From Couchioplanes azureus (lineage in GTDB: Bacteria > Actinomycetota > Actinomycetes > Mycobacteriales > Micromonosporaceae), in NCBI RefSeq assembly GCF_014648355.1, contig NZ_BMQY01000001.1:62001-126000 (forward strand): a stretch of 64,000 nt of DNA. Direction: 5' to 3'. Of the stretch, positions 36,699-46,172 are shown piece after piece. The position numbers were made by a program, and so were the translations under genes. How positions within the stretch are numbered: position 1 is the stretch's first letter; each line of letters begins with the position of its first letter. The notes under the pieces are model-generated. The model saw only the letters and a program-made list of their open reading frames with translations. It was not told the DNA's origin and searched no databases.

Positions 36699-39344
36699 CT
36701 ACCCGCGATGACTCTCCAGGTACGCCTCCATGCGCTCGGCGGGGGCGGGCCGCGCGAGTGCGAATCCCTGCCCGTAGTGGCAGCCCGCATGGCGGGCGAG
36801 GTCTATCTGCTCCTGCGACTCCAGGCCCTTGGCGACGATCTCGAGGCCGAGCCGCCGGCCCAGGCTCACCACCACGTCCAGGACCGCCGGGGTGCTGGCG
36901 TGCTCGCTCGGCTTGTTCACCAGGGCCTGGTCGAGCTTGAGCATGTCGACCGGAAGCCTGCGCAGGTGGGCGAGGGACGCCTGGCCGGCGCCGAAGTCGT
37001 CGAGGCCGGCGCGGACGCCGAGCGTGCGCAGGCCGGCCAGCGACGCCACGATGGCCGGGACGTCCTCGGCGACCCAGGTCTCCTGGACCTCGACGACGAG
37101 GCGTTCCGGGGCGATGTCGTAGCGGTTCAGGATCTCCGCGACCCGGTCCGGGAAGCGGGCGGTGAGCAGCTCGCGCGGGGCCACGTTCACCGAGAGCCAG
37201 AAGTCGGTGCCGCCGGCGGTCCATCCGCGCAGGCGCCGGCACGCCTCTTCGAGGACCCATTCGTCCAGCTCGGCCGCGCAGCCCACGGCGCGGGCGATGG
37301 GGAGCAGCTCGGCCGGGAGCACCGTGCCGAGCTTCGGGTGACGCCAGCGCAGCAGTGCCTCGACGCCGACGGGCTGGCCGTCGCGGAGCGACACCACCGG
37401 CTGGAAGACGAGGTCGAACTCGCCGCGGTCGGCGGCGCCGAGCAGCTCGCGTTCGAGGTCCATGCGGCGGTGCAGCTGGATCTCGACATCGGTGTCGTAC
37501 CACTCGACGCGGTCCTTGCCGAGCTGGCGGGCACGGCTGCGGGCCAGGTCGGCGTGGCGCAGGACCTCCTCGGAGTCCTTGCCGCCGGCGAGCTCGGCGA
37601 GGCCGACGCTGGTGTGCAGCTCGACGATCATGCCGGGCAGCTCGTACGGTTCCATCACCGCCGTGACGATCCGGGTGGCCAGCGCGTACGCGAGCACCGC
37701 GCCGTCCGGCGTGAGGACGGCGAACTCGTCGCCGCCCAGCCGGGCCGCCACGTCGTCCTCGCCCAGCAGGCAGCGGAGCCGGCGGCCCACCTCGATCAGC
37801 ACGGCGTCGCCGGTCTCCCGGCCGCGGCTGTCGTTGATCTCGGCGAGGCCGTGCAGGTCGATGACGAGCAGCGTGCCATGCTGGCCCGCACGCCGCCGGA
37901 ACTCGAGAAGATCACGCATGAGGGCACGGCGGTTGGCGAGCCCGGTGAGCTGATCGGTGTAGGACAGCCGGTGCAGGGTGCGCTCGAGATGGCGGCGTTC
38001 GCCGACGTCACGGACGTGGACGACGAGCGCGGCGACCTCGGGGACGGACCGCTGGTCGGCGACGGTCGACTCGGTGTCGCGCCAGATGCCGTAGCCGTCC
38101 AGCAACCGGGCGTTGATCAGGGCGGGCGGCCCGTCGGCGCGCTCGCCGGCGATCAGCGCCTCGATGCCGGCCTGCGCGCCGGCGACGTCGTCGGGATGGA
38201 TGAGCTGGAGGAACGTCCGGCCGACGACCTCGGCGTCGGCCAGCCCGAACAACCGCGCGGCGGCCGGCGACTGCCAGCGGATCCGCAACCGTTCGTCGAG
38301 CACCAGGGTGAGGTCGGTGGCCCCGGCGACGAGCGATCGGAAGTGTGCCTCCTTGACCCGCAGCTGGGCCGTGTACCGCCGGATGTCGCTGACCACGAGC
38401 AGTTCGCGCATCGTGAGCACGGCGACCATCGAGACGCCGAGCGCGATCGCCGTGGTGTTGAAGGTGCCGACCACGACGAGGTGGATCAGCGCGGCCACGA
38501 CGCCGACCCCGGCCGGGACGGCGAGCAGCGGGTAGCTCGACAGATACAGGTCCGGCTCGCGCGACTCGAGGCGCTCCGGCAGGTGGCGCCGGGATCCACC
38601 GTCGGCGGCCAGGGTGAGTCCGGCCACGACGACCAGGCCGAGCAGGGGAACGAGCCGGCCGGCGGAGCCGCTCAGCACGAGGTTGACGATCGTGCAGAGC
38701 ACGATGAGCACGGCGATGACGCCGAAACCGCAGCGCAGGGCGGCGGGCCGGTGCAGCCGGGCGCGCAGTACGACGACCGTGACGATGGAGGCGCCGGCCG
38801 CGGCGATGAGGGTGTTGGCCAGGCCCGGCCAGGGGGTGCGGTGCAGGGGCGTCACCAGGTACGCCGCGAAGCCCAGGCTCACGCCGAGCCCCAGCCCGTC
38901 GAACGCCCGCCGCAGCCGCACCGCGACCGTGGCGGCGGCCCCGGGCAGCAGCATCGTGCCGAACACGGAGAACCCGGCCGCGGTGGCCAGCCCGAGCGCC
39001 GCCCACACGGCCACCGGCGGCGGCCTCGCCAGCAACACTCCGCAGGTGACCGCCGTGGCGAGTGACGCCATGCCGATGAAGCCGGCCCCGCGGCACGCGG
39101 CGTAGACGCCCTCCTCGTGGTGGATGGCGAGCGCCGTGTGCCACAGGACGGCCGTGGCGAAGAGCGCCACCACCCCGACGCCCGCGGTGAGGGCGGCGAG
39201 CGGCGGCAGAAGCCCCGCCGCCCCGGCGACCAGGATGAGCGCACCGGTCACGGGAACGAGCAGGAACGACACCCGGGCGCCGGCCCGGGTGGCGGGGCGT
39301 GCGAGGGGTGGCACGGCCACGGCGGCGGGATCCTCTACGAACAT
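36699..39344 (-). CDS. Membrane PAS-GGDEF-EAL protein, copy 2
   Basis: The product has 881 residues. About nine transmembrane helices (residues 25-325) are followed by a PAS domain (about 345-460, with RLFGLADAEVVGRTFLQLIH). GGDEF follows (about 475-630, [14 protein letters not shown]), then EAL (about 645-880, EALLRWRHPK). The I-site position reads GEDD, lacking Arg. In the EAL domain the Glu, Asn (SVNVA), VEVQE, DDFG and LKLD are present, but the usual AEGVE loop reads AKGLE. Lys thus replaces a Glu that family studies implicate in catalysis, so phosphodiesterase activity may be lost. ATG at 39342-39344 (MFVEDPAAVAVPPLA) is the likely start. Confidence 0.92.
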   Translation of the reverse strand: MFVEDPAAVAVPPLARPATRAGARVSFLLVPVTGALILVAGAAGLLPPLAALTAGVGVVALFATAVLWHTALAIHHEEGVYAACRGAGFIGMASLATAVTCGVLLARPPPVAVWAALGLATAAGFSVFGTMLLPGAAATVAVRLRRAFDGLGLGVSLGFAAYLVTPLHRTPWPGLANTLIAAAGASIVTVVVLRARLHRPAALRCGFGVIAVLIVLCTIVNLVLSGSAGRLVPLLGLVVVAGLTLAADGGSRRHLPERLESREPDLYLSSYPLLAVPAGVGVVAALIHLVVVGTFNTTAIALGVSMVAVLTMRELLVVSDIRRYTAQLRVKEAHFRSLVAGATDLTLVLDERLRIRWQSPAAARLFGLADAEVVGRTFLQLIHPDDVAGAQAGIEALIAGERADGPPALINARLLDGYGIWRDTESTVADQRSVPEVAALVVHVRDVGERRHLERTLHRLSYTDQLTGLANRRALMRDLLEFRRRAGQHGTLLVIDLHGLAEINDSRGRETGDAVLIEVGRRLRCLLGEDDVAARLGGDEFAVLTPDGAVLAYALATRIVTAVMEPYELPGMIVELHTSVGLAELAGGKDSEEVLRHADLARSRARQLGKDRVEWYDTDVEIQLHRRMDLERELLGAADRGEFDLVFQPVVSLRDGQPVGVEALLRWRHPKLGTVLPAELLPIARAVGCAAELDEWVLEEACRRLRGWTAGGTDFWLSVNVAPRELLTARFPDRVAEILNRYDIAPERLVVEVQETWVAEDVPAIVASLAGLRTLGVRAGLDDFGAGQASLAHLRRLPVDMLKLDQALVNKPSEHASTPAVLDVVVSLGRRLGLEIVAKGLESQEQIDLARHAGCHYGQGFALARPAPAERMEAYLESHRG

Positions 39345-39493
39345 CGTGGGGTGGGCGGGGCAGGGATCGGCGCGAGGAACGCCGCTCCCATATCGGTAAC
39401 GATCGTCCCCCGGACAGGTTACGTGCGGGACGTCTGCCCGCGCACGGGCGGATCGTCGGGTATGGAGCTTCCCGTGGCGACGGGCCGTGACAG

Positions 39494-39769
39494 TCATCCC
39501 CCGGCGACCGACGGGAGCACCTGGATCTCGGCGGCCGCGGGCACCGGCGTCTCCAGGCCGCCCGAGCGACGGCAGTCCTCACCGTCCACGTAGACGTTCA
39601 CGTAGCGCCGCAGGACGCCGTTCTCGTCGCGGATCCGGCGTTCCAGGCGCGGCCACCGCCGCGCCATCTCGTCGAGCACCGCTCGCAAAGATCCGTCGGC
39701 GGCCACCTCCAGCTGTGCGGCCCCGCCGGCATCCGTGCGCAGCACGCCCGGCACCAGCACGGTCGGCAT
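39494..39769 (-). CDS. ThiS/MoaD-like ubiquitin-fold protein
   Basis: The product has 91 residues of beta-grasp fold: LEVAADGSLRAVLDEMARRW, a central RYVNVYVDGEDCR and a C-terminal EIQVLPSVAGG. The terminal Gly-Gly is the hallmark of sulphur carriers activated by E1-like enzymes. Here it is the true C-terminus, so thiocarboxylation is possible. It starts at ATG 39767-39769, overlapping the stop of the preceding propeller gene by one base (TGATG). No molybdopterin or thiamine genes are nearby. The same pairing with a BNR-propeller protein recurs in actinobacteria as far as I recall; its biochemical meaning is unclear. Confidence 0.85.
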   Translation of the reverse strand: MPTVLVPGVLRTDAGGAAQLEVAADGSLRAVLDEMARRWPRLERRIRDENGVLRRYVNVYVDGEDCRRSGGLETPVPAAAEIQVLPSVAGG

Positions 39770-40854
39770 CAGACCTGCACCGCCCGCACGCACAGCACGT
39801 CGGGCAGGTGCGTGGCCACCGTGGACCAGCTCTCCCCTTCGTCGCGGCTGGCGAAGACGTCCCCCGCCCGCGTGCCGAAGTAGACGCCGGCCGGGGTGGC
39901 GTTGTCGGCGCACATCGCGTCCCGCAGCACGACCGGGTAGTAGCGGCCTTCGGGCAGCCCTTTGTGCTGGGGCACCCAGGTGGTGCCGGCGTCGGTGGAT
40001 CGGAAGACCCGGCACATCAGGTCGACGGGATGCCGCTCACCGTCGGCGGTCAGCGGGAAATTCCAGATGGTGCCGGAAGCGGACGGATGGGCCACCATCG
40101 CGAAGCCGAAGTCGGCGGGCAGCGTGTCGGCGATGGACTGCCAGGACGCGCCGCCGTCGGTCGAGCGGTAGACCCCGTGATGGTTCTGGGCGTAGTAGTG
40201 GTCGGGATTGGCGCCGTCGCGGGCCACCTTGTGCACGCACTGGCCGAACTCCGGCCACGGGTCGGGCAGGAAGTAGGCCTTGATGCCCTCGTTGGCCGGC
40301 GCCCACGTCCGGCCGCCGTCGGCCGTGCGATAGACGCCGCCGGTGGACATGGCCACGAGGATGCGCTGCGGGTCGGCGGGGTGCGGAAGGATGGTGTGGA
40401 CCGCCTGGCCGCCGAAGCCGGCGCCCCACTCGGGCCGGTGCGGGTGGTCCCACAGGCCGCGGATCAGCTGGTAGGTGTGGCCGCCGTCCGCGGAGCGCCA
40501 CAGCGCGGACGGCTGGGTGCCCGCATAGACGACGCCGGGCTGGTCGGGGCCCGCGGGAACGATCTGCCACACCCGCTCCACCGCGGCGCCGGCGTCGGAC
40601 GGGAAGGCGAGCGGGGCCTTGTCGGGCTCCTGCCAGGTGCTGCCGAGGTCGTCGCTGACGGCCACGCTGGGGCCGAAATGTGAGCTCTCGACCCCGGCCA
40701 GCACGCGGGGCGACGGGCCCCGGGTGTCGAAGGCGACGGAGTAGACGGCTTGCATCGGGAAGTGCGCAGAGCTGACCTGCCAACTCTGCCGGTCGTCGTC
40801 GCTGGTGGCCAGGAACAGGCCTTTCTGGGTACCGATCGCGAGCAGTTCGGTCAT
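39769..40854 (-). CDS. Asp-box (BNR) beta-propeller protein, exo-sialidase-like fold
   Basis: The product has 361 residues with at least six Asp-box motifs of the S/T-x-D-x-G-x-T/S-W type: SDDLGSTW, SADGGHTY, TADGGRTW, STDGGASW, STDAGTTW and SRDEGESW. It is a sortilin/sialidase-type propeller. No signal peptide is present (start MTELLAIGTQKGLFLATSDD), so it appears cytoplasmic, and the catalytic Arg triad of true sialidases cannot be identified. It is tightly coupled to the ThiS/MoaD-like gene (1-base overlap), so the two probably work together. ATG at 40852-40854. Confidence 0.85.
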   Translation of the reverse strand: MTELLAIGTQKGLFLATSDDDRQSWQVSSAHFPMQAVYSVAFDTRGPSPRVLAGVESSHFGPSVAVSDDLGSTWQEPDKAPLAFPSDAGAAVERVWQIVPAGPDQPGVVYAGTQPSALWRSADGGHTYQLIRGLWDHPHRPEWGAGFGGQAVHTILPHPADPQRILVAMSTGGVYRTADGGRTWAPANEGIKAYFLPDPWPEFGQCVHKVARDGANPDHYYAQNHHGVYRSTDGGASWQSIADTLPADFGFAMVAHPSASGTIWNFPLTADGERHPVDLMCRVFRSTDAGTTWVPQHKGLPEGRYYPVVLRDAMCADNATPAGVYFGTRAGDVFASRDEGESWSTVATHLPDVLCVRAVQV

Positions 40855-40918
40855 GGGGGAAGTATGAGCGCCGGGTCCGACAAAAATCGTCCTTCCGCCG
40901 GGTGGGAGGATGGCGACC

Positions 40919-41302
40919 GTGAGTCGAAAGCCCGTCCTGCGCGTCCGCAAGCCCGGCGCCCTCTTCTTCGCCGCCTTGATCGCGTTCGTCGGCACCGTTC
41001 CCCTGCTCAGCGCCGGCTGGCAGCTCGCTCCGGTCCTGCTGGTCCCGCTGGCGGTCGCGGTCTGGGCCTGGCGGGCGGGCACCGACGTCGACGCCGAGGG
41101 GCTGCGGGTGCGGGCACTGATCGGTTCCCACGAGGTGGCCTGGTCGCGGGTGGCCGAGCTGGCCCCGGACCCGAGAGGGCGCATCTCGGCCCTGCTCTTC
41201 GACGGGATGGCGGTGCCGCTCACCGGGGTCACCACGGAAAACCTCCCGGCCGTGCTGGCGGCGGGCGGCCAGGAGTTCAGTAACCCTCCGACACCTGATT
41301 GA
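40919..41302 (+). CDS. Small membrane protein with bacterial PH domain
   Basis: The product has 127 residues. Two hydrophobic helices (GALFFAALIAFVGTVPLLSA, then LAPVLLVPLAVAVWAWRAG) are followed by a PH-like domain beginning GTDVDAEGLRVRALIGSHEV with the WSRVAEL strand. This is the layout of PF10756-type proteins. I chose the GTG at 40919 because GGGAGG is ten bases upstream; an ATG at 40910 would be too close. The 3' end overlaps the convergent hydroxyacid dehydrogenase gene by 26 bp. Function unknown. Confidence 0.8.
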   Translation: MSRKPVLRVRKPGALFFAALIAFVGTVPLLSAGWQLAPVLLVPLAVAVWAWRAGTDVDAEGLRVRALIGSHEVAWSRVAELAPDPRGRISALLFDGMAVPLTGVTTENLPAVLAAGGQEFSNPPTPD

Positions 41303-42203
41303 TCAGCGGTTCGCCGGCCACGAAGCGGCGGAGCTGGTCACCCACCAGGCCGTAGGCGCGCGGCAGCAGACCGGCGACGGTACCGGCGGCGTGCGGGGTG
41401 ATGAACGCGTTCGGCAACCGCCACAGCGGGTGACCGGCAGGCAGCGGCTCCGGGTCGGTGACGTCCATCGCGGCCGAGAGACGTCCGGAGGCCAGCTCCG
41501 CGACCAGGGCATCGGTGTCCACCACGGGGCCGCGGGCGGCGTTCACCAGCAGCGCGCCATCCGGCATCGCGGCCAGGAAAACCGCATCCACCAGCCCGCG
41601 GGTGAGGTCGGTCAGCGGCACCACCAAGATCACCACTTCCGCGTACGGGAGCAAGCGCGGCAGCTCGTCCACACCGTGCACGTCCTCGCCGGGCCGAGCC
41701 GTACGAGCGACCCGCGTGATCGTCACGCCGAAGGGCGCCATGTGCTCCTCGATGGCCCGCCCGATCGACCCGGCGCCCAGGATCAGGACCTTCTTACCGG
41801 TCAGCTCCCGGGTGGGCGCGTACGCCTTGATCGCCCACTCCTCCCGCTCCTGGGCGCGGACGAAGTCCGGGAACCGCCGGAACGCGCCGATGGCGGCCCC
41901 GAGCACCCACTCGGCGACGGGCTTGTCGTGCACTCCCCGCGCGTCACACAACGTGACGCCGGGCGGCACCCGCCCCACCCACGCGTCCGCTCCCGCCGAC
42001 AGCAGCTGGATCGCCGCCAGCTTCGAGAACCTGGGCAGTTGCCCCGCGGTCCGCGCGGTGGACAGGAACGGCGGCACCCAGAAGCGGACCGCGGCGGGAT
42101 CGGACGGGAAGACCGCCGCGTCCGCGCACACCTCGACCTCGACGCCGGGCGGCACCGCGCCGAGCAGCTCACGGCCCGCCTCATGGGCGATCCATACCAT
42201 CAC
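41277..42203 (-). CDS. D-2-hydroxyacid dehydrogenase family protein
   Basis: The product has 308 residues. The NAD-binding motif is KKVLILGAGSIGRAIEEHMA (GxGxxG). The catalytic Arg is in LLVNAARGPVVDTDALV, and the late His in ITPHAAGT lies within the usual E...H relay; the Glu side reads DVTDPEPLPAGHPLW. It reduces a 2-oxoacid or oxidises a D-2-hydroxyacid; the substrate cannot be told. The N-terminal domain is shorter than in SerA and there is no ACT domain. The start may be 42203 or the next ATG at 42200. It overlaps the PH-domain gene tail to tail. Confidence 0.88.
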   Translation of the reverse strand: MMVWIAHEAGRELLGAVPPGVEVEVCADAAVFPSDPAAVRFWVPPFLSTARTAGQLPRFSKLAAIQLLSAGADAWVGRVPPGVTLCDARGVHDKPVAEWVLGAAIGAFRRFPDFVRAQEREEWAIKAYAPTRELTGKKVLILGAGSIGRAIEEHMAPFGVTITRVARTARPGEDVHGVDELPRLLPYAEVVILVVPLTDLTRGLVDAVFLAAMPDGALLVNAARGPVVDTDALVAELASGRLSAAMDVTDPEPLPAGHPLWRLPNAFITPHAAGTVAGLLPRAYGLVGDQLRRFVAGEPLINQVSEGY

Positions 42204-42276
42204 GTCACCAAACTAGTCGGGGCCCCGGCCGCCGGCCCGTGCGCCGCTACCCTGGTCTCGTGAACGAGGAGATCCC

Positions 42277-43437
42277 GTGACCGTGCGCAGCCGCCGCGCC
42301 CGCGCGTGTGCCCTGACGCTCGGCGCCGTGCTGACCCTCACCACGGCCTGCGCCTTCGGCCCGCCGGACCCCGATGTCGCCGGCGCGCCGCCCAACCTGC
42401 CCACGCCGTCGGGCTCCGCGGCGCCGGAGGGCGGGGGTGAGCGCGAGGTGGCGGTCACCGTGCTGGCCAAGGGCCTGGAAGTCCCCTGGGGCATGGCGTT
42501 CCTGCCGGACGGCTCGGCGCTGGTCACCGAGCGCGACACGGCCCGCATCCTCAAGGTCGGGCCGGAGTCGGACGCCGCCGGGCTCCGGGTCACCGAGGTG
42601 CAGCGGCTCTCCGAGGTCACCGCGGGCGGCGACGGCGGGCTGCTGGGCATCGCGGTCTCGCCCGGCTACGCCACCGATCAGACCGTCTTCGTGTATTACT
42701 CGACGGCCAAGGACAACCGCGTCGCGAAGCTCAAGCTGAAGGGCAGGCCACAGCCCATCCTCACCGGCATCCCGCGCTCCCGCGAGGACAACGGTGGCCA
42801 GCTCGGCTTCGGTCCGGACGGGCGGCTCTACGTGACGACCTCGGACGGCACGGGTGGTGCCCAGTCGCAGAACCCCAAGAGCCTGGGCGGCAAGATCCTG
42901 CGGATCACCGCCGACGGCAAGCCCGCGCCGGGCAACCCGGTCAAGGACTCACCGGTCTGGTCGTCGGGCCACCGCAACGTGCAGGGCATCGCGTGGGATT
43001 CCGGCAAGCGGATGTATGCGAGCGAGTCCGGCCAGAGCAAGACCGGCGAGCTCAACGTGATCCAGAAGGGCAAGAACTACGGCTGGCCCGCGGTCGAGGG
43101 CGGCGGCACCGACGCGAAGTTCACCAACCCGCTGGTGAGCTGGCCGATCGCCGAGTCGTCCTGTTCCGGTGTGGCGGTGCTGGAGCGGATGGTCGCGACG
43201 GCCTGCCTGCGCGGCCAGCGGCTGTGGATGGTCGACGTCACCGGCAACGGCACCGTGTTCGGCCAGCCCCGCGCGCTCCTGGCCGGCGAGTTCGGCCGGT
43301 TGCGCGCCGTGGCCGCGGCACCGGACGGTTCGCTCTGGGTCGCCACCTCGAACCAGGAGGACGGCGGCGACCCGGCCCCGGAGGACGACCGCATCATCCG
43401 ACTGGTGTTCTCCGATGGTGGCGCGGGCCGCAGCTGA
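42277..43437 (+). CDS. PQQ-type sugar dehydrogenase lipoprotein (sorbosone/aldose dehydrogenase family)
   Basis: The product has 386 residues. A signal peptide with lipobox (LTLTTACAF; Cys near residue 25) and a Pro/Ser-rich linker precede the six-bladed propeller. The propeller has GLEVPWGMAFLPDGSALVTE, GGDGGLLGIAVSPGY, DNGGQLGFGPDGRLYVTTSD, SSGHRNVQGIAWD and GKNYGWPAVEGG. These match soluble glucose/sorbosone dehydrogenases; the GHRN motif contains the expected catalytic His/Arg region. It probably sits on the outer face of the membrane and oxidises aldoses with PQQ; real cofactor use is uncertain in this family. GTG start follows GAGGAG. Confidence 0.88.
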   Translation: MTVRSRRARACALTLGAVLTLTTACAFGPPDPDVAGAPPNLPTPSGSAAPEGGGEREVAVTVLAKGLEVPWGMAFLPDGSALVTERDTARILKVGPESDAAGLRVTEVQRLSEVTAGGDGGLLGIAVSPGYATDQTVFVYYSTAKDNRVAKLKLKGRPQPILTGIPRSREDNGGQLGFGPDGRLYVTTSDGTGGAQSQNPKSLGGKILRITADGKPAPGNPVKDSPVWSSGHRNVQGIAWDSGKRMYASESGQSKTGELNVIQKGKNYGWPAVEGGGTDAKFTNPLVSWPIAESSCSGVAVLERMVATACLRGQRLWMVDVTGNGTVFGQPRALLAGEFGRLRAVAAAPDGSLWVATSNQEDGGDPAPEDDRIIRLVFSDGGAGRS

Positions 43438-43488
43438 CCGGCGTTACCGTTTGACGACCGGCACACGGGGGCAGGTGAGCCGTTGACC

Positions 43489-45075
43489 ATGAAGAACAGA
43501 CTTTCTCAGCTGGCGGCCGCCGTGCTGCGCGTGTGGCGGCATTCCTGGGCCCACCGTCTCCGCGTGTGGGCGGCCGTCCTCCTGGTGAGCCTCACCGGCG
43601 TCGTCGTCGGCACGATGCTGCTGGCCCAGTCGGAGATCCCGGTGGGCCCGTTCCGCGCCGACATGTCGATCAGCCCGTCGGTCAAGGGCGGCACCGAGGT
43701 CGACATCCCGCCCCTGGGCTCGCTGCACCTCGACAGCCACGCCGGCCCCATCCACCTGAAGGTCAACCTCGGCGCGCTGGACCAGCAGCGCACCGAGGCG
43801 CTGATCGAGGACCCGACCGCCATCGGGGTGGTCGGCCAGTCCGCGGTCGACGACGTCACCCGCGGTGTGCTGCAGCTGAGCCTGCGCGCGATGGGCGCCG
43901 CGATCGCGTGCGCGCTGGTCCTGGCGGCACTGATCTTCCGCAACGTCCGCCGGGTCGCCTCGGCGGGCGTGATCGCGCTGATCGTGACAGGCGGCAGCCT
44001 GGGCCTGGCCGCGGGCACCACCCGCCCGGATTCGATCGGCGAGCCGCGGTACGAGGGACTGCTGGTCAACGCCCCGGCCGTGGTCGGCGACGCCCGCCGC
44101 ATCGCGGACAACTACGGCCGCTACGCCGACCAGCTCGCCGAGCTGGTCAGCAACGTCAGCCGCATCTACACCACGGTCTCCAGCCTGCCGGTGGAGCCGT
44201 CCGGCAACACCACCCGCATCCTGCACGTCTCCGACCTGCACCTGAACCCGGCCGCGTGGAACGTCATCAAGACGGTGGTGAAGGCCTGGGACGTCGACGC
44301 GATCGTGGACACGGGCGACATCGTCGACTGGGGCAGCAGCGCCGAGACGACGTACGTGAACAGCATCGGCCAGCTCGGCGTGCCGTACATCTACGTGCGC
44401 GGCAACCACGACTCGATGGCCATCCAGGCGGCGGTGGCCCGCCAGAAGAACGCGAAGGTCCTGGACAACTCCACCGTCACCATCAACGGCCTCACCCTCG
44501 CGGGCATCGGCGACCCGGAATTCACTCCCGACAAGAGCGAAACCCCACCCGCCCGGTCCGCGGACGAGCCGGTGACCAACCCGCTGCTCGCCAGCGGCGA
44601 GCGGCTGGCCACGACGATCACCCAGTCGAGGACCAAGGTGGGAGTGGCCCTCGTCCACGACCCGGCGATGGCACCGCCCCTGTCCGGGGTGGTCCCGGTG
44701 GTGCTGGCAGGCCACCTGCACAAGCGCGAGGTCAGCATGCTCGACCCGCCCAGCGCCCCGGAGGACGCCGCCTCCCGCTCCCCGACCCCGTCACCGGCGG
44801 CACCCACTCCCCGGACCCGCCTGCTGGTGGAGGGCTCGACGGGCGGCGCGGGCCTGCGCGGTCTGGAAAAGGAGGAGCCGACACCGCTGCAGATGTCGGT
44901 CCTGTACTTCGACGAGAACCAGACCCTCAAGGCCTACGACGACATCCAGCTCGGCGGCACCGGCCAATCCAACGTCGAAATGCAACGCAAGGTCATCGGC
45001 GTCGACCCCGAACCCACCACCCACCCCTCGGTCGTCAACGGCGTCACCCCAGGCCTCAGCCCCAGCCGCCGATAG
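43489..45075 (+). CDS. Membrane-anchored metallophosphoesterase
   Basis: The product has 528 residues. Transmembrane helices lie at about residues 28-48 and in two segments near 140-180. The calcineurin-like domain follows with the motifs HVSDLHLN, DTGDIVDWG, VRGNHDS, LVHDP and LAGHLHKR in the canonical order, giving the complete two-metal site. A Pro/Ser-rich insert (SRSPTPSPAAPTP) interrupts the C-terminal part. ATG at 43489 follows AGGTGAG by nine bases; a TTG six bases upstream is less likely. The tail is rich in Pro/Thr/Ser. Probably acts on an extracytoplasmic phosphoester. Confidence 0.88.
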   Translation: MKNRLSQLAAAVLRVWRHSWAHRLRVWAAVLLVSLTGVVVGTMLLAQSEIPVGPFRADMSISPSVKGGTEVDIPPLGSLHLDSHAGPIHLKVNLGALDQQRTEALIEDPTAIGVVGQSAVDDVTRGVLQLSLRAMGAAIACALVLAALIFRNVRRVASAGVIALIVTGGSLGLAAGTTRPDSIGEPRYEGLLVNAPAVVGDARRIADNYGRYADQLAELVSNVSRIYTTVSSLPVEPSGNTTRILHVSDLHLNPAAWNVIKTVVKAWDVDAIVDTGDIVDWGSSAETTYVNSIGQLGVPYIYVRGNHDSMAIQAAVARQKNAKVLDNSTVTINGLTLAGIGDPEFTPDKSETPPARSADEPVTNPLLASGERLATTITQSRTKVGVALVHDPAMAPPLSGVVPVVLAGHLHKREVSMLDPPSAPEDAASRSPTPSPAAPTPRTRLLVEGSTGGAGLRGLEKEEPTPLQMSVLYFDENQTLKAYDDIQLGGTGQSNVEMQRKVIGVDPEPTTHPSVVNGVTPGLSPSRR

Positions 45076-45089
45076 GTACGCCCCCAGGC

Positions 45090-45430
45090 AAGCCGCGGCC
45101 GCCAGCAAGCCGCGGCCGGCCAGCAGCCGGGCCGGGCCGATGTTCGCTGCTGTCCGGCCTGCCGCGCTTCCCGGCCTACCGCGCTTCCCGGCCTGTTGCC
45201 CTGCCAGCCGCAGCCTCCCCGGCCCACTGCCCTCTTGGCGTGCCGCCCTCCCGGCCCACTTCCGTCCCCCGGCCTGCCGCCCTCTCGCCGTGCCGTCCTC
45301 CCCGCCTGCCAGCCGCGGCCTTCCCGGCCCACTGCCCTCCGGCCTGCCGCCCTCCCGGCCCACTGCCCCGCTCGGCCAGCGGCCCTCCTGGTCTGCTGCC
45401 GTTCCGGCTGCGAGCCGCGCGCGTCCCGGC
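45090..45430 (+). repeat. Degenerate C-rich low-complexity tract downstream of the phosphoesterase
   Basis: Irregular repeats of a GGCCTGCCGCCCTCCCGGCC-like theme, with CCACTGCCCTC variants and no fixed period, fill the first half of the 684-bp gap 45076-45759. The plus strand is markedly C-rich and G-poor, the transcribed strand of the upstream gene. Open frames exist on both strands but are proline/arginine-rich and lack ribosome sites. The rest of the gap (45431-45759) has a less repetitive, GC-lower composition and probably holds the promoter of the VOC gene. Confidence 0.7.
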
Positions 45431-45759
45431 GGACCTGCCGTCAACTCCACCCGCCGGCTGCGGTGTCCTTCCGGGGTTCGTTGCCCTCGGTTCCGCGGAA
45501 CCCCTTTCCGGCGCGGAACATCTGGTCACGTTCCACCGTCCACTACGGACTGGGCCTTCCCGCAAGAGGATGGGCCCCTGCCCGGCAGCGCATCCGGCGG
45601 ACCTTGAAACAACTCGCCTCTGCTCACCTGCTCCGCTACTCTCGCGGAATTGTTTTCACTGCTGGGGTCCGCGAGGATCTGTTGCTGGCCCGCGGAGGTG
45701 GCCGGCCGGCGCTTCGTGTGGTGTCCCCGGCAGTTCCCACACTGAGAGCAGGTTCCTCA

Positions 45760-46140
45760 ATGGCATGTCGGATCAGTGAACTCGTGCTCGGTTGCCGCGA
45801 ACCGGAGGTGCTGGCACGGTTCTGGTGCGAGGTCCTGGACTTCGTCGTGCTCGACCGCGAGGACGACGGCTCCGTGGAGATCGGACCGCGCGAAGGCTTC
45901 GGCGGCGCCCAGCCGACGATCATCCTGAGCCGCCGGGACGAGCCGGAGCCAGGGAAATCCCGGCTGCACATTGACGTCAACGCCACCGACCGCGACCAGG
46001 ACGCCGAACTCGAACGCCTCCTGAAGCTCGGCGCCCGCCCGGCGGACATCGGCCAGACAGGACAAGAGCAGTGGCACGTCCTGGCCGACCCCGAAGGTAA
46101 CGAGTTCTGCCTCCTCAAGGCACGCCTCAACCCACTCTGA
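45760..46140 (+). CDS. VOC-superfamily (glyoxalase-like) protein
   Basis: The product has 126 residues of two beta-alpha-beta-beta-beta modules: RISELVLGCREPEVLARFWC and the metal-facing RLHIDVNATDRDQDAELERL, ending DPEGNEFCLLKARLNPL. VOC proteins include dioxygenases, epimerases and antibiotic-resistance binding proteins; the particular activity cannot be read. ATG at 45760 is preceded by a modest GAGAGCAGG. It stands alone after a long low-complexity gap. A second VOC gene lies near 56 kb. Confidence 0.85.
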   Translation: MACRISELVLGCREPEVLARFWCEVLDFVVLDREDDGSVEIGPREGFGGAQPTIILSRRDEPEPGKSRLHIDVNATDRDQDAELERLLKLGARPADIGQTGQEQWHVLADPEGNEFCLLKARLNPL

Positions 46141-46172
46141 CGCTCATCGGTCACGCCCCGCCACCAAGGCAC

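Noticed and set aside
36017..36790. Repeat-encoded open frames with CGRGAR-type units on the minus strand
   Set aside because: They come solely from the 36-bp tandem array, with no initiation signal; period divisible by three keeps all frames open.
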